The notes: generated by a model not told the origin, from the sequence alone. DNA of 64,000 bases from Bradyrhizobium sp. RD5-C2 (GCF_019972155.1 NZ_BOVL01000010.1:376711-440710), one strand, 5' to 3'; positions 52,738-61,880 are shown, counted from the first letter of the stretch. Program-made: numbers and translations.

Positions 52738-53139
52738 ATGACTGTCAAATATCTGGCTCTGCTCGCCCCCTTGCTGCTCGGCGGCTGCTACGGCGTCTAC
52801 GGGCACGACGAGATGGACCGTTACGTCCAGCGTTCCGACACTATCACGATGAGTGCCGGCAATGCCAAAGAGGTCAACGCCGTCACCCACACGATCCATC
52901 CGTGGCCGGCAAATGTCGGCGATCGCAGGATCGCGTACGACGCGCGGCGGACGAGTGGTGCGATAACGCGCTATGGAAATCAACAACGCCCGCTGGATCA
53001 GCTTCCCGACATGGGCGATCCCACGAGGGCGATGGGCCAGGCACCGCCCGTCACCACCATTCAGAATGTCAACACAACGGGATTGGGGGCAGGGACCGGA
53101 GGCTCGGTCGCCGTCGGGGTAGGAGGCGGGGGCAGGTAA
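52738..53139 (+). CDS. Small outer-membrane lipoprotein in the tad locus (CpaD position)
   Basis: The 133-residue product has a lipobox LLLGGC at residues 13-18, so it should be lipidated and sorted to the outer membrane. The mature part is short, with an acidic/Tyr-rich beginning (YGVYGHDEMDRYVQ) and a Gly-rich tail (GLGAGTGGSVAVGVGGGG). It sits where cpaD normally follows cpaC, but I do not see CpaD sequence and it is about half the usual length. It may be a reduced CpaD equivalent or pilotin. It starts 12 bases after cpaC with a GAGGAGGCGAG-like ribosome site. Confidence 0.75.
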   Translation: MTVKYLALLAPLLLGGCYGVYGHDEMDRYVQRSDTITMSAGNAKEVNAVTHTIHPWPANVGDRRIAYDARRTSGAITRYGNQQRPLDQLPDMGDPTRAMGQAPPVTTIQNVNTTGLGAGTGGSVAVGVGGGGR

Positions 53140-53253
53140 CGAGCTGAAGATTGGGTTCTGGCGCTGACAGTGTCGGATCGCGCCGTCGGTTTTTTGTTAG
53201 GTAGTTTCACGATGGGTTTTCGAATGACGCAGGGAAGTCGCTGGAGCTGGAAC

Positions 53254-53802
53254 ATGGGACGAGGATTACGGCGTCTCATTCCGGCGCTCGCCTGCTGCTG
53301 GCTGGCTGCGGGCCTCGCGGCCTGCGACTACACGACGCGAGAGGCCGCGATCGTTGCACCCGTGGATCCGCCGGGCGGCGACCCCGTGCAGGAGCCGACC
53401 GACGTCAAATATTATCCCTCCGATGAGCCGGTGCGGATGGGCCTGGAGCAATACAACCGCGGCAACTACGGAATCTCCCAGCGCTATTTCAAGGACGCGG
53501 TCGAGAAGGCGCCGAAGGACGTGACCGCCTGGGTCGGGCTCGCGGCGAGCTATGACAAGCTGCGTCGCTTTGATCTTGCCGATCAAGCCTATGCCCAAGC
53601 GATCCGGATCGGCGGCGAGACCGTCCAGATCCTGAACGATCAAGGCTATTCCCTGATGCTGCGCGGCAATCTGAGCGGCGCGCGGCGCAAGTTCGAGAAG
53701 GCATATTCGCTCGATCCGGGCAATCCGGTCATCGCCAACAATCTCGAGCTTCTCAACGGCAGCCGGAAGTTCATCGAGCGGCCGCCGAACAATCAGCCGT
53801 AG
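53254..53802 (+). CDS. tadD: TadD-like TPR lipoprotein
   Basis: The 182-residue lipoprotein has a signal peptide with lipobox LAAC (PALACCWLAAGLAAC) and two to three TPR repeats (MGLEQYNRGNYGISQRYFKDAVEKAPKD in parts, AWVGLAASYDKLRRFDLADQAYAQAI, LNDQGYSLMLRGNLSGARRKFEKAYSLDPGN in parts). TadD is the pilotin-like TPR protein of Tad systems that helps the secretin. I chose ATG 53254 because it gives a normal-length signal peptide; in-frame starts at 53170, 53212 and 53224 are less plausible. It converges with the MFS/spermidine-synthase gene. Confidence 0.83.
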   Translation: MGRGLRRLIPALACCWLAAGLAACDYTTREAAIVAPVDPPGGDPVQEPTDVKYYPSDEPVRMGLEQYNRGNYGISQRYFKDAVEKAPKDVTAWVGLAASYDKLRRFDLADQAYAQAIRIGGETVQILNDQGYSLMLRGNLSGARRKFEKAYSLDPGNPVIANNLELLNGSRKFIERPPNNQP

Positions 53803-53832
53803 GATGATTGCCTCACGGGGCAAAGGTCGTTC

Positions 53833-56094
53833 TCAACGCCCGAGCCAGCGGCCAAGCTTCGCGTCGAGCACTGCGCTGAGAATATCGGCGTAATCATCGG
53901 TCCATGCAGCCCGCGAGCCGGGATCGACGCGCGTCCATCCCTGCTTGGGCAGGTCGCCGAGATCCCGTTCATCCCGGGCAAATGCAACCACGTCCGATGC
54001 GGTGCGCATGTCGTCGTCGGTCATGTTCGGCGGAAGCTGCGCTTTGGCAAAAACAGCGAGACCTTCGGCAGTGCCAACGGCGGCCGTCGGTGCGCGCAGC
54101 GCCATGTGCCGGTTCGAGATGTGCAGAACGATGACGCCGTGGGCGGTGAGGTGCGCCAGATATCCGGCAAACGCCTCGCGCGTCAGCAGGTGCACGGGAA
54201 TGGCGTCAGAGGAGAACGCGTCGAGCATGATCAGGTCGTAACGCTCTGCAGATGTCGTCAGGGTCAGCCGTGCGTCGCCGAGTACAATGCGGATATCCGG
54301 TCCACATTCCGAGAGGAAGCGGAACAGAGCCGGGTCGCGTGCGATCCGGACCACATGCGGATCGAGTTCGAAGAAGGTCCACGCCTCGCCGTCCTGGCGA
54401 TGGCATGCAAGGCTGCCGGTGCCGAGCCCAACCGCGGCCACGCGCGCCAGTCGTCCTTGCGCTTTGCGGGCTGCTGCAATCGCGTCGCTGATCGGCCCGC
54501 CGACGTAATAGTATGTCGTCGGTTCCGGTCGGCCACTGACCGGCGTCCCATCGGCATTGCGCACGCGCTCGGCGCCGTGCGCGGTCGTTCCATGCATCAG
54601 GATGCGAAATTGCCCGCTGCGATCCTCGACCACGCGATGCACGCCGAAGAAGCTGCGGACTTGCTCGATGGGCGTGAACAGGGGATCGAGCTTGGTGATC
54701 ACGAAGGCAAGCACCGCAAGGCCGAAGAACCAGGCCAGCTGTCGGCGCACCAGCACCATGATGCCGGCCAGGACGATGAGCGTGATCTCGATCGGCATCG
54801 TGGCGTTGGCTGGAGCGCGAATGCGCAGTAATATCACGCCGAAGGTCAGCGCGCCCAATGCCAGACCGGGGCTACTTTGTCGCAAGAACCGGCCCGGCCC
54901 GCCGTCAAACGCACCGGGCATGACCAGTAGCGCAGCCAGCACCAGAATGGGATACTCGGCGACGCCGTTGAAGATGTGCGGTGCGACCAACGCGGCGAAC
55001 AGTCCGCCAATCATGCCGCCGAATGAGGTCCAGAGGTAGAATTCCGTCAGACGTGCCGGCTGCGGACGTTGGCGATAGAGCTCGCCATGACAAGCGAGCG
55101 CGATCACCAGAAAGCTCGCGAGATGGATCGCGAGCAGGACGCCAATATACTGCCGAACCACCATCGACGCGGTGGCGACAAGGGCTACCGCAGCGAACGG
55201 CACCAGCTTCAAGACAAGCCCGTGCGCGACCCAGGCACGCTCGCGGAAGATCGCCACGAAGGTCAGAAGATAGAGTGACAGCGGCAAGACCCAGAGGAAT
55301 GGTGCTGCCGCGAGGTCGACCGAGATCGCCGCCGTGACGGCGACCACGAGACCGGCCGGAATCGCAGCGAGTAGCGTCCACATCGTGCGTTCGGCGATCG
55401 TCGGAGCGCTCGCCGTGCCCGCGCTTGCCTGGTTGATCGTGGGCTTGCCGGCGCCGGCGACGATGACCGCCGCAGCCACGATCAGCCCGGTCAGAAGGAA
55501 ATAGCCGAGCGACCACATCCCAATCTGGGTGCGCAACGCAAACAGCGGCTCGATAACGAAAGGATAAGTGAGGAGCCCTGTGAACGAACCCAGATTGGAT
55601 GCCGCATACAGCAGGTAGGGATTGGCAGCCTGCGGATGACCGCTCACCGCGAACCAGTTTTGCAACAGGGGGGCGGTCGCGGCGAGCGCGATGAACGGCA
55701 GGCCGATCGATGCGGCGAACAATGTCAGCAGCCAGAGCTCGAGCCCTTGCGGCGGCGCAGCCTCGAAGCCATGAGCGATGCCGACCGGCAGCGTGGCGGC
55801 GGCGATTGCCAGAAAGCCGAGATGAACGAGGGCCGATGGTCCGGGCGACAATGTACGGCTGAGCAGGTGGGCGTAAGCATAACCCAGCAACAACGCCGAC
55901 TGGAAGAAGACCATCGCGACGGACCAGATGGCTGCGGCACCGCCGAGCCGCGGCAGCACCATCTTTGCAAACATCGGTTCGATCGCGAACAGCAAGAGCG
56001 CCGAAAGGAAGAGCGCCGCTGGATATATCGCGGGCGCGAACCGCAAGACTGGTGCTGATATGGCCCGAAGATTGACCTGGTCATCAAAATGCAT
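53833..56094 (-). CDS. Fused MFS-type membrane domain and spermidine-synthase-like domain
   Basis: The 753-residue protein has an N-terminal polytopic part (about residues 20-480, twelve or more hydrophobic segments, starting FAPAIYPAALFLSALLLFAIEPM). A C-terminal spermidine-synthase-like Rossmann domain follows: VAAVGLGTGSLA, FFELDPHVV, IVLGDARLTL, YDLIMLDAFSSDAIPVHLLT. This is the known fused MFS/spermidine synthase family. The Asp of the polyamine site is kept (DAFSSD), but real polyamine synthesis is unproven. Start at 56094 (MHFDDQ) is preferred to a TTG at 56163. Confidence 0.87.
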   Translation of the reverse strand: MHFDDQVNLRAISAPVLRFAPAIYPAALFLSALLLFAIEPMFAKMVLPRLGGAAAIWSVAMVFFQSALLLGYAYAHLLSRTLSPGPSALVHLGFLAIAAATLPVGIAHGFEAAPPQGLELWLLTLFAASIGLPFIALAATAPLLQNWFAVSGHPQAANPYLLYAASNLGSFTGLLTYPFVIEPLFALRTQIGMWSLGYFLLTGLIVAAAVIVAGAGKPTINQASAGTASAPTIAERTMWTLLAAIPAGLVVAVTAAISVDLAAAPFLWVLPLSLYLLTFVAIFRERAWVAHGLVLKLVPFAAVALVATASMVVRQYIGVLLAIHLASFLVIALACHGELYRQRPQPARLTEFYLWTSFGGMIGGLFAALVAPHIFNGVAEYPILVLAALLVMPGAFDGGPGRFLRQSSPGLALGALTFGVILLRIRAPANATMPIEITLIVLAGIMVLVRRQLAWFFGLAVLAFVITKLDPLFTPIEQVRSFFGVHRVVEDRSGQFRILMHGTTAHGAERVRNADGTPVSGRPEPTTYYYVGGPISDAIAAARKAQGRLARVAAVGLGTGSLACHRQDGEAWTFFELDPHVVRIARDPALFRFLSECGPDIRIVLGDARLTLTTSAERYDLIMLDAFSSDAIPVHLLTREAFAGYLAHLTAHGVIVLHISNRHMALRAPTAAVGTAEGLAVFAKAQLPPNMTDDDMRTASDVVAFARDERDLGDLPKQGWTRVDPGSRAAWTDDYADILSAVLDAKLGRWLGR

Positions 56095-56375
56095 GGCGTT
56101 CTGAAATTGCTCGCGGCACGCGGTGCAAAATTGCCGACAACTGAAACCGAGAAAGCTGTGCAATGGTACGCTTGAAAACGGCCGAGGATAACATCAACGA
56201 GCGGATTCTGGAAACGGCTGGCTATTGCCGTCGCGGCTCGATCGCGCCGTCTCCTGCTCGCTTCCCGTGAACCGGCGGCCGGGCGCGATCCCTGGGAGAC
56301 ACCGCTCGGACCCGCTGCGGCGCTGACTGCGTGCTGGGCCGCGCGCGCGGTGCAATGAAGGCCGCTTGCGCCGAT

Positions 56376-57512
56376 TTAGTTCGGCATCAGCACGGCATCA
56401 ACGCGGCGGCTGCTTCGTATGCTGATGATGATCGCGCCGTTACGGGTCGCAAACCTCGCACCGACAAGGCGCGGAACCTTCTGCGTCAGCGGTGATGGCA
56501 ACGGGATCATTCCGCCGGTGATGGGATCGCCGACATTGATCATCGTTGCATCTGCGCCGGCCGAAGGGGCGGCCTTGATGTATTCCCTTATGATCTGAAT
56601 CTCTTCTCGCGAGAGGTTGAGTGCAGCCTGTTCGCTGCCGGCGTCAGCGGCCTTCTTGTCCGCCTCAAGCTTGTCCTGCGCTTCGTCCCGTTGGGCGGCC
56701 TCGCGCTTCGCGGCGTCCTGCTCGAGCCGTGCAAGACGGTCCCGCAGCGGGACCAGCTCCCGCCGCAGCGCGGCGTTGTCCGACTTCAGCGACGAGATCC
56801 GGCCGAGTGCAATCGCTGCCGCAACGCACGCAACGACTGAGATCAGGCTGAGGCATGCAACGGCCAGCCCCGTCATTCCGACGCCACTCGCCGTTTTCCG
56901 GTCCGGCACCTCGCCCTCGGAGCGCCCCCGCCGCGCCCGGGCAAGTCGCGGCATGGTGGCGCCGAGGCGTTTGACAAGGCACGAGAGCCGAGAAGCGTTT
57001 TGGTCCGTCTCGTGAATGGAGCCGAATGCCGGCTCCGGGATGATCGGCGCGCGCGGGGGCGGGTCGGGTGCTGCCGTTGCGCGGCTTGCGCCCAAGATCG
57101 TGCGATCGGCAAGGCCTTCTTCCATCACGCGAAGGATTTGCGGATCAATCGCGTCGGGCTGTTCGACGACAGCTTCGCTGATCGCATCGCGCGGGTCGGC
57201 CGCGACGATCGCCACGCGCTCCGCTCGTGGTTCGCTGAGCTCCTGCTCGCCGAGCTCCTGCTCGACGCGGGACGCTTCGAGCTCGCGCCATAGCGCGAGG
57301 CCGGAGTCCGTGATCTGCAGCCCGGCCTCGTTGATCGAAGCCCAACCGGATTGGAACACGTCGGCGTCGCCAAGCTCCGACGATCGCTTCAACTTGGTGG
57401 CTGCATCGCCCGCCGCGATCATGCGCTTGACTTCGCGGCTGACCTCTTCGAGCGGGATCCGTTGCTCGGGTCTTGCGGCCAGCACGCTCAAGATCGCCAG
57501 ATTGAACCTCAT
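56376..57512 (-). CDS. Membrane-anchored coiled-coil protein of unknown function
   Basis: The 378-residue product has an N-terminal ~75-residue helical region that looks like a winged-helix-type domain (MRFNLAILSVLAARPEQRIPLEEVSREVKRMI in parts). A charged Glu/Arg linker and one membrane segment (residues ~212-235, VGMTGLAVACLSLISVVACVAAA) follow. Then comes a coiled coil (~240-285) rich in Lys/Glu/Arg and a C-terminal conserved-looking part (GDPITGGMIPLPSPLTQKVPRLVGARF). I do not recognise the family. It may link cytoplasmic DNA or protein binding to a periplasmic sensor, which is speculative. It is a single gene on minus. Confidence 0.7.
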   Translation of the reverse strand: MRFNLAILSVLAARPEQRIPLEEVSREVKRMIAAGDAATKLKRSSELGDADVFQSGWASINEAGLQITDSGLALWRELEASRVEQELGEQELSEPRAERVAIVAADPRDAISEAVVEQPDAIDPQILRVMEEGLADRTILGASRATAAPDPPPRAPIIPEPAFGSIHETDQNASRLSCLVKRLGATMPRLARARRGRSEGEVPDRKTASGVGMTGLAVACLSLISVVACVAAAIALGRISSLKSDNAALRRELVPLRDRLARLEQDAAKREAAQRDEAQDKLEADKKAADAGSEQAALNLSREEIQIIREYIKAAPSAGADATMINVGDPITGGMIPLPSPLTQKVPRLVGARFATRNGAIIISIRSSRRVDAVLMPN

Positions 57513-57746
57513 GTGGCGCCTCTCGATGCCTCGGCAACCGGTCGTGCAGCCGCTCCGCTCTCGTGCGAGTGATGTGCGAACCGCAGAAGAGGCGGAAGCG
57601 GATCAATCATGCCGGCGCGGACGAGTCAGTGAGTGATGCGAGTGTAGCGGCTCCCTCAGAGGCAAACAATGCGCCTTCCGGCGCACGACAGATGGATAAG
57701 TCTGCCTGCGAACGAGACGTGTCAGGATCACGTCCGCCGAAGTGCC

Positions 57747-58013
57747 TCAGAGAAACTCGCGAAGCCTGGAGAGCTCGATCACGTGCTCGGGCGACAGCAC
57801 ATCCGGCACGAGGGGAGGCTGCGACGTGGTGCGGATCTCGTAGAGATGCCGGGTCTTCTCGGGCTTGCCCATGAAGTCCCGGATGCATTGGTCGAGCGTT
57901 CCGTTGACGATCATATAGGGCGCACGATCCTCTCGCCTGGAATTGCCGAGAGAAGGCCATTTGTAAAGCGAGGCCGCAGCCTGGAAGTCCACCTGATGAG
58001 AGTGGTCGGTCAT
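57747..58013 (-). CDS. Small conserved-looking protein divergent from dinB
   Basis: The 88-residue product (MTDHSHQVDFQAAASLYKW at the start, ending PPLVPDVLSPEHVIELSRLREFL) has mixed alpha/beta character and no signal or membrane segment. It has good codon use for the window. I do not recognise a characterised family. It is divergent from dinB over a 348-bp region with an SOS box 271 bases upstream of its start, too far for simple control. Start at 58013 has AAGGA directly before it. Confidence 0.65.
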   Translation of the reverse strand: MTDHSHQVDFQAAASLYKWPSLGNSRREDRAPYMIVNGTLDQCIRDFMGKPEKTRHLYEIRTTSQPPLVPDVLSPEHVIELSRLREFL

Positions 58014-58361
58014 TCCTTGATGTCTACCCGAAAAAGCCTGTTCGTCAAACAACGCCGGCTCATGAGCGAGCCGGCGCAGCAGGACGCGACGGCCGCGCGT
58101 CGTGATGTTCGTCTTCGGCAGAGAATGCCCGTGGATGTCGAGCGACCTGCCCACTGCTTCGCGGTGATTCCTTCGACAGCAGCCGCCAACCCGCTTGGAT
58201 GCCTGGCACAACAGCGCGCGCCCAACGTTCGCCGGCAGACCGCCAGTGCCCGCGGCCGTCCCTGGTCGACCGAAGTTGAATATGTTCTTGTTTTGTTCTT
58301 TTGACTGCTGTAGCGTCCAGGCACGAGCAATCTTGGTCAGGTCGGGGATGAACGCCTTGAG
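58014..58361. other. 348-bp divergent region upstream of dinB
   Basis: It contains the SOS box at 58284-58298 and no clear gene. Open frames here on plus and minus extend neighbouring genes without family features. Confidence 0.6.
58284..58298 (+). promoter_or_regulatory. LexA (SOS) box for dinB
   Basis: GTTC-TTGTTTT-GTTC is an exact match to the alphaproteobacterial LexA direct repeat GTTC-N7-GTTC, 64 bases before the dinB start. Confidence 0.8.
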
Positions 58362-59609
58362 ATGGCAGCCGCAGCCACCATCCTTCACGCGGACCTGGAT
58401 GCGTTCTACGCGTCGGTCGAGCAGCTGCTCGAGCCGTCGCTGCGAGGCAAGCCGATCGCCGTCGGCGGCGGGGTGGTGCTCGCCGCGTCCTATGAGGCCA
58501 AGGCCTTTGGGGTCTACGGCGGCATGTCGGGACGGGAAGCTCGCCGGCTCTGCCCGCAACTGATTTTCGTCGGCGGCCACTTCAGCGACTACCAACGGCT
58601 GGGTGACGCAGCCATCAAAGTGATCGGCGACTTCACGCCGCTGGTCGAGCGCATTTCGATCGACGAGGCGTTTGCCGACGTTGCCGGCTGCACGCATCTG
58701 TTCGGAGCGCCCGCCGAAATAGCCGCGGCGATCCGGCGGCGCGTGCGCACGGAGCTCGGCCTTGCGATCTCGGTGGGCGTCGCGCGCACCAAGCATCTGG
58801 CGAAGATCGCCTCGCAGGTCGCAAAGCCCGATGGGCTCGTCGTCGTCAATCCCGACGCCGAGCTCGGATTCCTGCACGAACTGCCGGTTGAACTGATGTG
58901 GGGAGTAGGGCCGGTCACCAGGACGCGGCTGGACGCGATCGGCATCTCGACGATCGGTCAACTCGCCGGATTGCCGGAGCGGTCGCTGACGCGGTTGCTC
59001 GGTCCGGTGGCAGGCGAGAAGCTCGCGGCGCTGGCCTGGAATCGCGATCCGCGCCAGCTCACGCCGCATCGGCGCGCGCGATCGGCGGGAGCACAATCGG
59101 CGCTTGGCCGAAAGCCCGCGATCGAGCAGGTCATTCGGCCGACGCTGCTTCATCTCGCCGATCGCGTCGCGACGCGGCTTCGGGCGAAATCCCGGCCCGG
59201 ACGAACCGTGACGGTGCGCGTTCGCTTCGCCGACCTGAAATCGGTGACGCGCTCGATAACGCTCGATGCGCCGGTGTGCACCACAGTGATCCTCGCCAGG
59301 CTCGCCGAGAAGCTGGTGCGCGCCACGCTTGCCGACCACCCGGGCGAAAAGATCATCTCGCTGCTGGCCATCTCCGTGTCGCATCTCGAGGAGCATTGGG
59401 ATCTTGCGCTCGAGCTGCCGCTCGGATTGGCCGATCAGGCGCTTCGCCCTGGAAGTCCGATCGGGATGGCGCGCTGGGCCGCAGACTGTGCCATCGACAA
59501 GGTCCGCGATCGTTTCGGCTGGGATGCGATCGGATACGGCTCGGCAGCGCTGGAGGTCGTTCGTTCGGTGCCCGACGACTTCCGCAAGCTGGCCGAGAAG
59601 GATCTCTAG
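58362..59609 (+). CDS. dinB: Y-family DNA polymerase IV (DinB)
   Basis: The 415-residue translesion polymerase has the catalytic motifs ILHADLDAFYASVE (Asp11) and SIDEAF (Asp101, Glu102), SVGVARTKHLAKIAS, the GVGPVTRTRLDAIGI helix-hairpin-helix and a little-finger domain (AQSALGRKPA, RVRFADLKSVTRSITL). It copies damaged DNA during the SOS response. Length fits full polymerase IV. A perfect SOS box lies 64 bases upstream. No beta-clamp motif (QLxLF-like) is obvious at the C-terminus (FRKLAEKDL). Confidence 0.93.
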   Translation: MAAAATILHADLDAFYASVEQLLEPSLRGKPIAVGGGVVLAASYEAKAFGVYGGMSGREARRLCPQLIFVGGHFSDYQRLGDAAIKVIGDFTPLVERISIDEAFADVAGCTHLFGAPAEIAAAIRRRVRTELGLAISVGVARTKHLAKIASQVAKPDGLVVVNPDAELGFLHELPVELMWGVGPVTRTRLDAIGISTIGQLAGLPERSLTRLLGPVAGEKLAALAWNRDPRQLTPHRRARSAGAQSALGRKPAIEQVIRPTLLHLADRVATRLRAKSRPGRTVTVRVRFADLKSVTRSITLDAPVCTTVILARLAEKLVRATLADHPGEKIISLLAISVSHLEEHWDLALELPLGLADQALRPGSPIGMARWAADCAIDKVRDRFGWDAIGYGSAALEVVRSVPDDFRKLAEKDL

Positions 59610-59723
59610 CTCTTCGCAGGTTCACCGGTTTGTCATTGCATTAAGAAAACGCAATCTGGAATCGCGGGCTTGTGAGTGGTGGCCGGGCGCGCCCGGTCTA
59701 TCCTGAGCACGCGGAGGATAGTC

Positions 59724-59933
59724 ATGAAATTCAGCTCCGAACTGATCCAGACGATGCGCGATGCGCTCGACACGGTGATGGCAAGCGTGCCGGCCGACCA
59801 ATCGGTGTTCGGCCTCAAGGCGGCAGTTGCCGAATCCATCCTGCGGGCCGCGGCGCACGGCCAGACGTCGTTCGACGGGCTCGTGACGGCGGCTTCCGGT
59901 CAGCTGCAATCGATCATCTCGATGCTGAGCTAG
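59724..59933 (+). CDS. Small helical protein, unknown function
   Basis: The 69-residue product (MKFSSELIQTMRDALDTVMASVP at the start, ending GQLQSIISMLS) is predicted mostly helical, with no signal peptide or membrane segment. A strong GGAGGA ribosome site sits six bases before the ATG, which is the main support for translation. It is probably a stand-alone gene 114 bases after dinB. I do not recognise the family. Confidence 0.68.
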   Translation: MKFSSELIQTMRDALDTVMASVPADQSVFGLKAAVAESILRAAAHGQTSFDGLVTAASGQLQSIISMLS

Positions 59934-59990
59934 AAGGGCCAGATTGCGCCCAAGCGTCACCGACGGCTCGCGCAGAGCTTCGTTGAACCG

Positions 59991-60206
59991 CTACGATGAA
60001 CCCATGCCTTCCCCGGTAATGCTGGTCAGGGCTTCGTATCCGGATGGCGTCAGTTCCCGGCTTCTTCTGCTGAGCTCGGCATTGACGGATCCGATATTCT
60101 CGGCGGCACCCTTCGTCTGGTCGCCTCGAAGAATCTGGATGGAGGAAATCTTACCGTTCGCCCAAAGCGACCTGATCTCCTCAAACAGCTTTTGATAGGA
60201 TTCCAT
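59991..60206 (-). CDS. Small hypothetical protein (uncertain)
   Basis: A 71-residue open frame on minus (MESYQKLFEEIRSLWANGK at the start). The first part looks like an amphipathic helix with natural composition, but the tail is unremarkable and no clear ribosome site is visible. It could be a real short gene or a fragment. Confidence 0.35.
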   Translation of the reverse strand: MESYQKLFEEIRSLWANGKISSIQILRGDQTKGAAENIGSVNAELSRRSRELTPSGYEALTSITGEGMGSS

Positions 60207-60209
60207 CAC

Positions 60210-60530
60210 GTCGCACGGCTTGCGACGTGACGCTGCACAGCTCGAAGGACGGGGATGACGAAGGCTTCATCGAAATTGCCGATTGCCCTCGCGATACTCC
60301 GCGTTTTTACCGTCGAATAATCGTTCGGCGCTGTGGACGTCCGCTCCGAAAGTCGATGGATAAGTCGGTCAACGCTTTGGCTGACAATGCCCCGCCGCCG
60401 TAGAATCGACCCGATTCGGAGGCGCGCTTCATATGACGTTCCAGACCCGCCATCCTGGCGATGTCGTTAGGTTGATGGTTCACACGGTCGAGGCCGTAAG
60501 GACCGGTCGGCCGCGCGTCTGGTGGCGACA
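60210..60530. other. 321-bp stretch without clear gene
   Basis: Only a 93-residue minus-strand frame (60307-60588) is open. Its end (GGGALSAKALTDLSIDFRSG) looks vaguely protein-like but shows no family. I see no repeat or RNA gene. Confidence 0.5.
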
Positions 60531-60749
60531 ATGACGCGAGGCTATTGGGAATTCCGCTCCAAGGGTGGCACGTTTCGCATCGTGCCATCGAACGGACGGT
60601 TTCACTTCTTCTTCGAGGAGGAGAATTTGGGATCGTATCACTCGGCAGTGGCGGCGCTCAACGATCTCCTCGGCGGGTATGCCTATTATCCATCTGCCCG
60701 CGGGCTACCGTTTGAAGTCCCGGAGTGGACGTTCGTCCGGACGGGATAA
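60531..60749 (+). CDS. Small hypothetical protein rich in aromatic residues
   Basis: The 72-residue product (MTRGYWEFRSKGGTFRIVPS at the start, ending FEVPEWTFVRTG) alternates hydrophobic and polar residues as in a small beta-sheet domain. Composition looks like real protein. No strong ribosome site is seen; the start at 60531 is the best in-frame ATG. Family not recognised. Confidence 0.55.
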   Translation: MTRGYWEFRSKGGTFRIVPSNGRFHFFFEEENLGSYHSAVAALNDLLGGYAYYPSARGLPFEVPEWTFVRTG

Positions 60750-61000
60750 AGAACCGGCTCGCGCACGCTTTGCGGTAGAAATACGGCACCAGGCTTATGT
60801 CGTTCCATTGGGTTACTCGGACCAATGCCCTTGCTGTCCAAGTGAGCTCAAGCGCGCCGAGCCGCTTCCCTCCTTGCCTGAGCTGAAGTACGCTACCCGC
60901 TTTCCCATTTGCGTACTTCAATGACCGCTCAGGTGGGATAGCTATTGCCCCTGGTTCTGGTTTCGGTCGGATCAGATTTGTATTGATACGGAGCGCCAAA

Positions 61001-61798
61001 ATGGACTCCACGCTGGACAACAAGGCTGGGGAAGGGCGGCTCGCGAGCTTGGACGAGCAGCTTTCGAACCTCGCGCGCGAAGCGGGAGTCAGCCCTTCGA
61101 GCCCACCGACCAGCATGAAAGTGCCTCGCGCGCTGCTAGAAGCGATTCCACGATTGGGAGATTGGCGCTACCCGGCCGCCGTTGGTCTTGTACTGCTGGC
61201 ATCCGTTGGTGGCGGTGCTTGGTGGTGGTCCTCCGCTGGTACAGCGGTCGTACCTTCCTCGAACCCTACACCGTTGACACAAGTCCCACCGAAAGACATT
61301 GCGCCGACCTCCGTCGCACCTTCTCCCGACCTGGCACAGCAGCTCGGACCGATGGCGCGCGATCTCGCAGCCCTAAGGCAAGCGGTCGAAAAGCTGCAGT
61401 TGAGGCAAGACCAACTGGTTCGCGACAATGATGGCGTGGCAAAGCAAATCGCGGCGGGCCAGGCAGAAATAGCACGCAACAACAATGTCATCGACGAGAT
61501 CAAGGCTGTCCAAAGTCAGATGGCGCAAGAAAGCAAGACGGTCACCGAGCGGCTCAACGCAAGCCAGGAGCAATTGGCCCGTCTGATCGCTAACGCCTCA
61601 CCACCAAAGGTGGAGGCTGAAGCCCCTGAGCAGACGTCAGAGCAACCAAAGGTAACCCCACAAGAGCAGCCAAAGATAGCCTCCGACGTACCCTTGCCGC
61701 GCCCGCGGCGGCCGACCAATGTCATCCAGGCGCACAAGCCGGCGCGCCCGCAAGCCAACAAGCCGCAACCGTCGGCATGGCCGTGGTCAGTGCGCTAA
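61001..61798 (+). CDS. Single-pass membrane protein with coiled coil and Pro/Lys-rich tail
   Basis: The 265-residue product has a short cytoplasmic N-terminus, a membrane segment at about residues 56-72 (YPAAVGLVLLASVGGGAWWW), a Pro/Ser/Thr linker and a coiled coil of about 90 residues (LAALRQAVEKLQLRQDQLV, then MAQESKTVTERLNASQEQLARL in parts). The tail is rich in Pro, Lys and Arg (PLPRPRRPTNVIQAHKP). GGAG lies seven bases before the ATG. This architecture recurs as a multi-copy hypothetical family in Bradyrhizobium. Function unknown; an envelope-spanning structural role is possible. Confidence 0.75.
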   Translation: MDSTLDNKAGEGRLASLDEQLSNLAREAGVSPSSPPTSMKVPRALLEAIPRLGDWRYPAAVGLVLLASVGGGAWWWSSAGTAVVPSSNPTPLTQVPPKDIAPTSVAPSPDLAQQLGPMARDLAALRQAVEKLQLRQDQLVRDNDGVAKQIAAGQAEIARNNNVIDEIKAVQSQMAQESKTVTERLNASQEQLARLIANASPPKVEAEAPEQTSEQPKVTPQEQPKIASDVPLPRPRRPTNVIQAHKPARPQANKPQPSAWPWSVR

Positions 61799-61880
61799 TC
61801 TGCGAGACCGCCATCACGACAAGCCGTGCGAGGAGGCCGCGGTCGCTTTGGCTGCGGCCTTGAACCCAATCTTAATCAGT

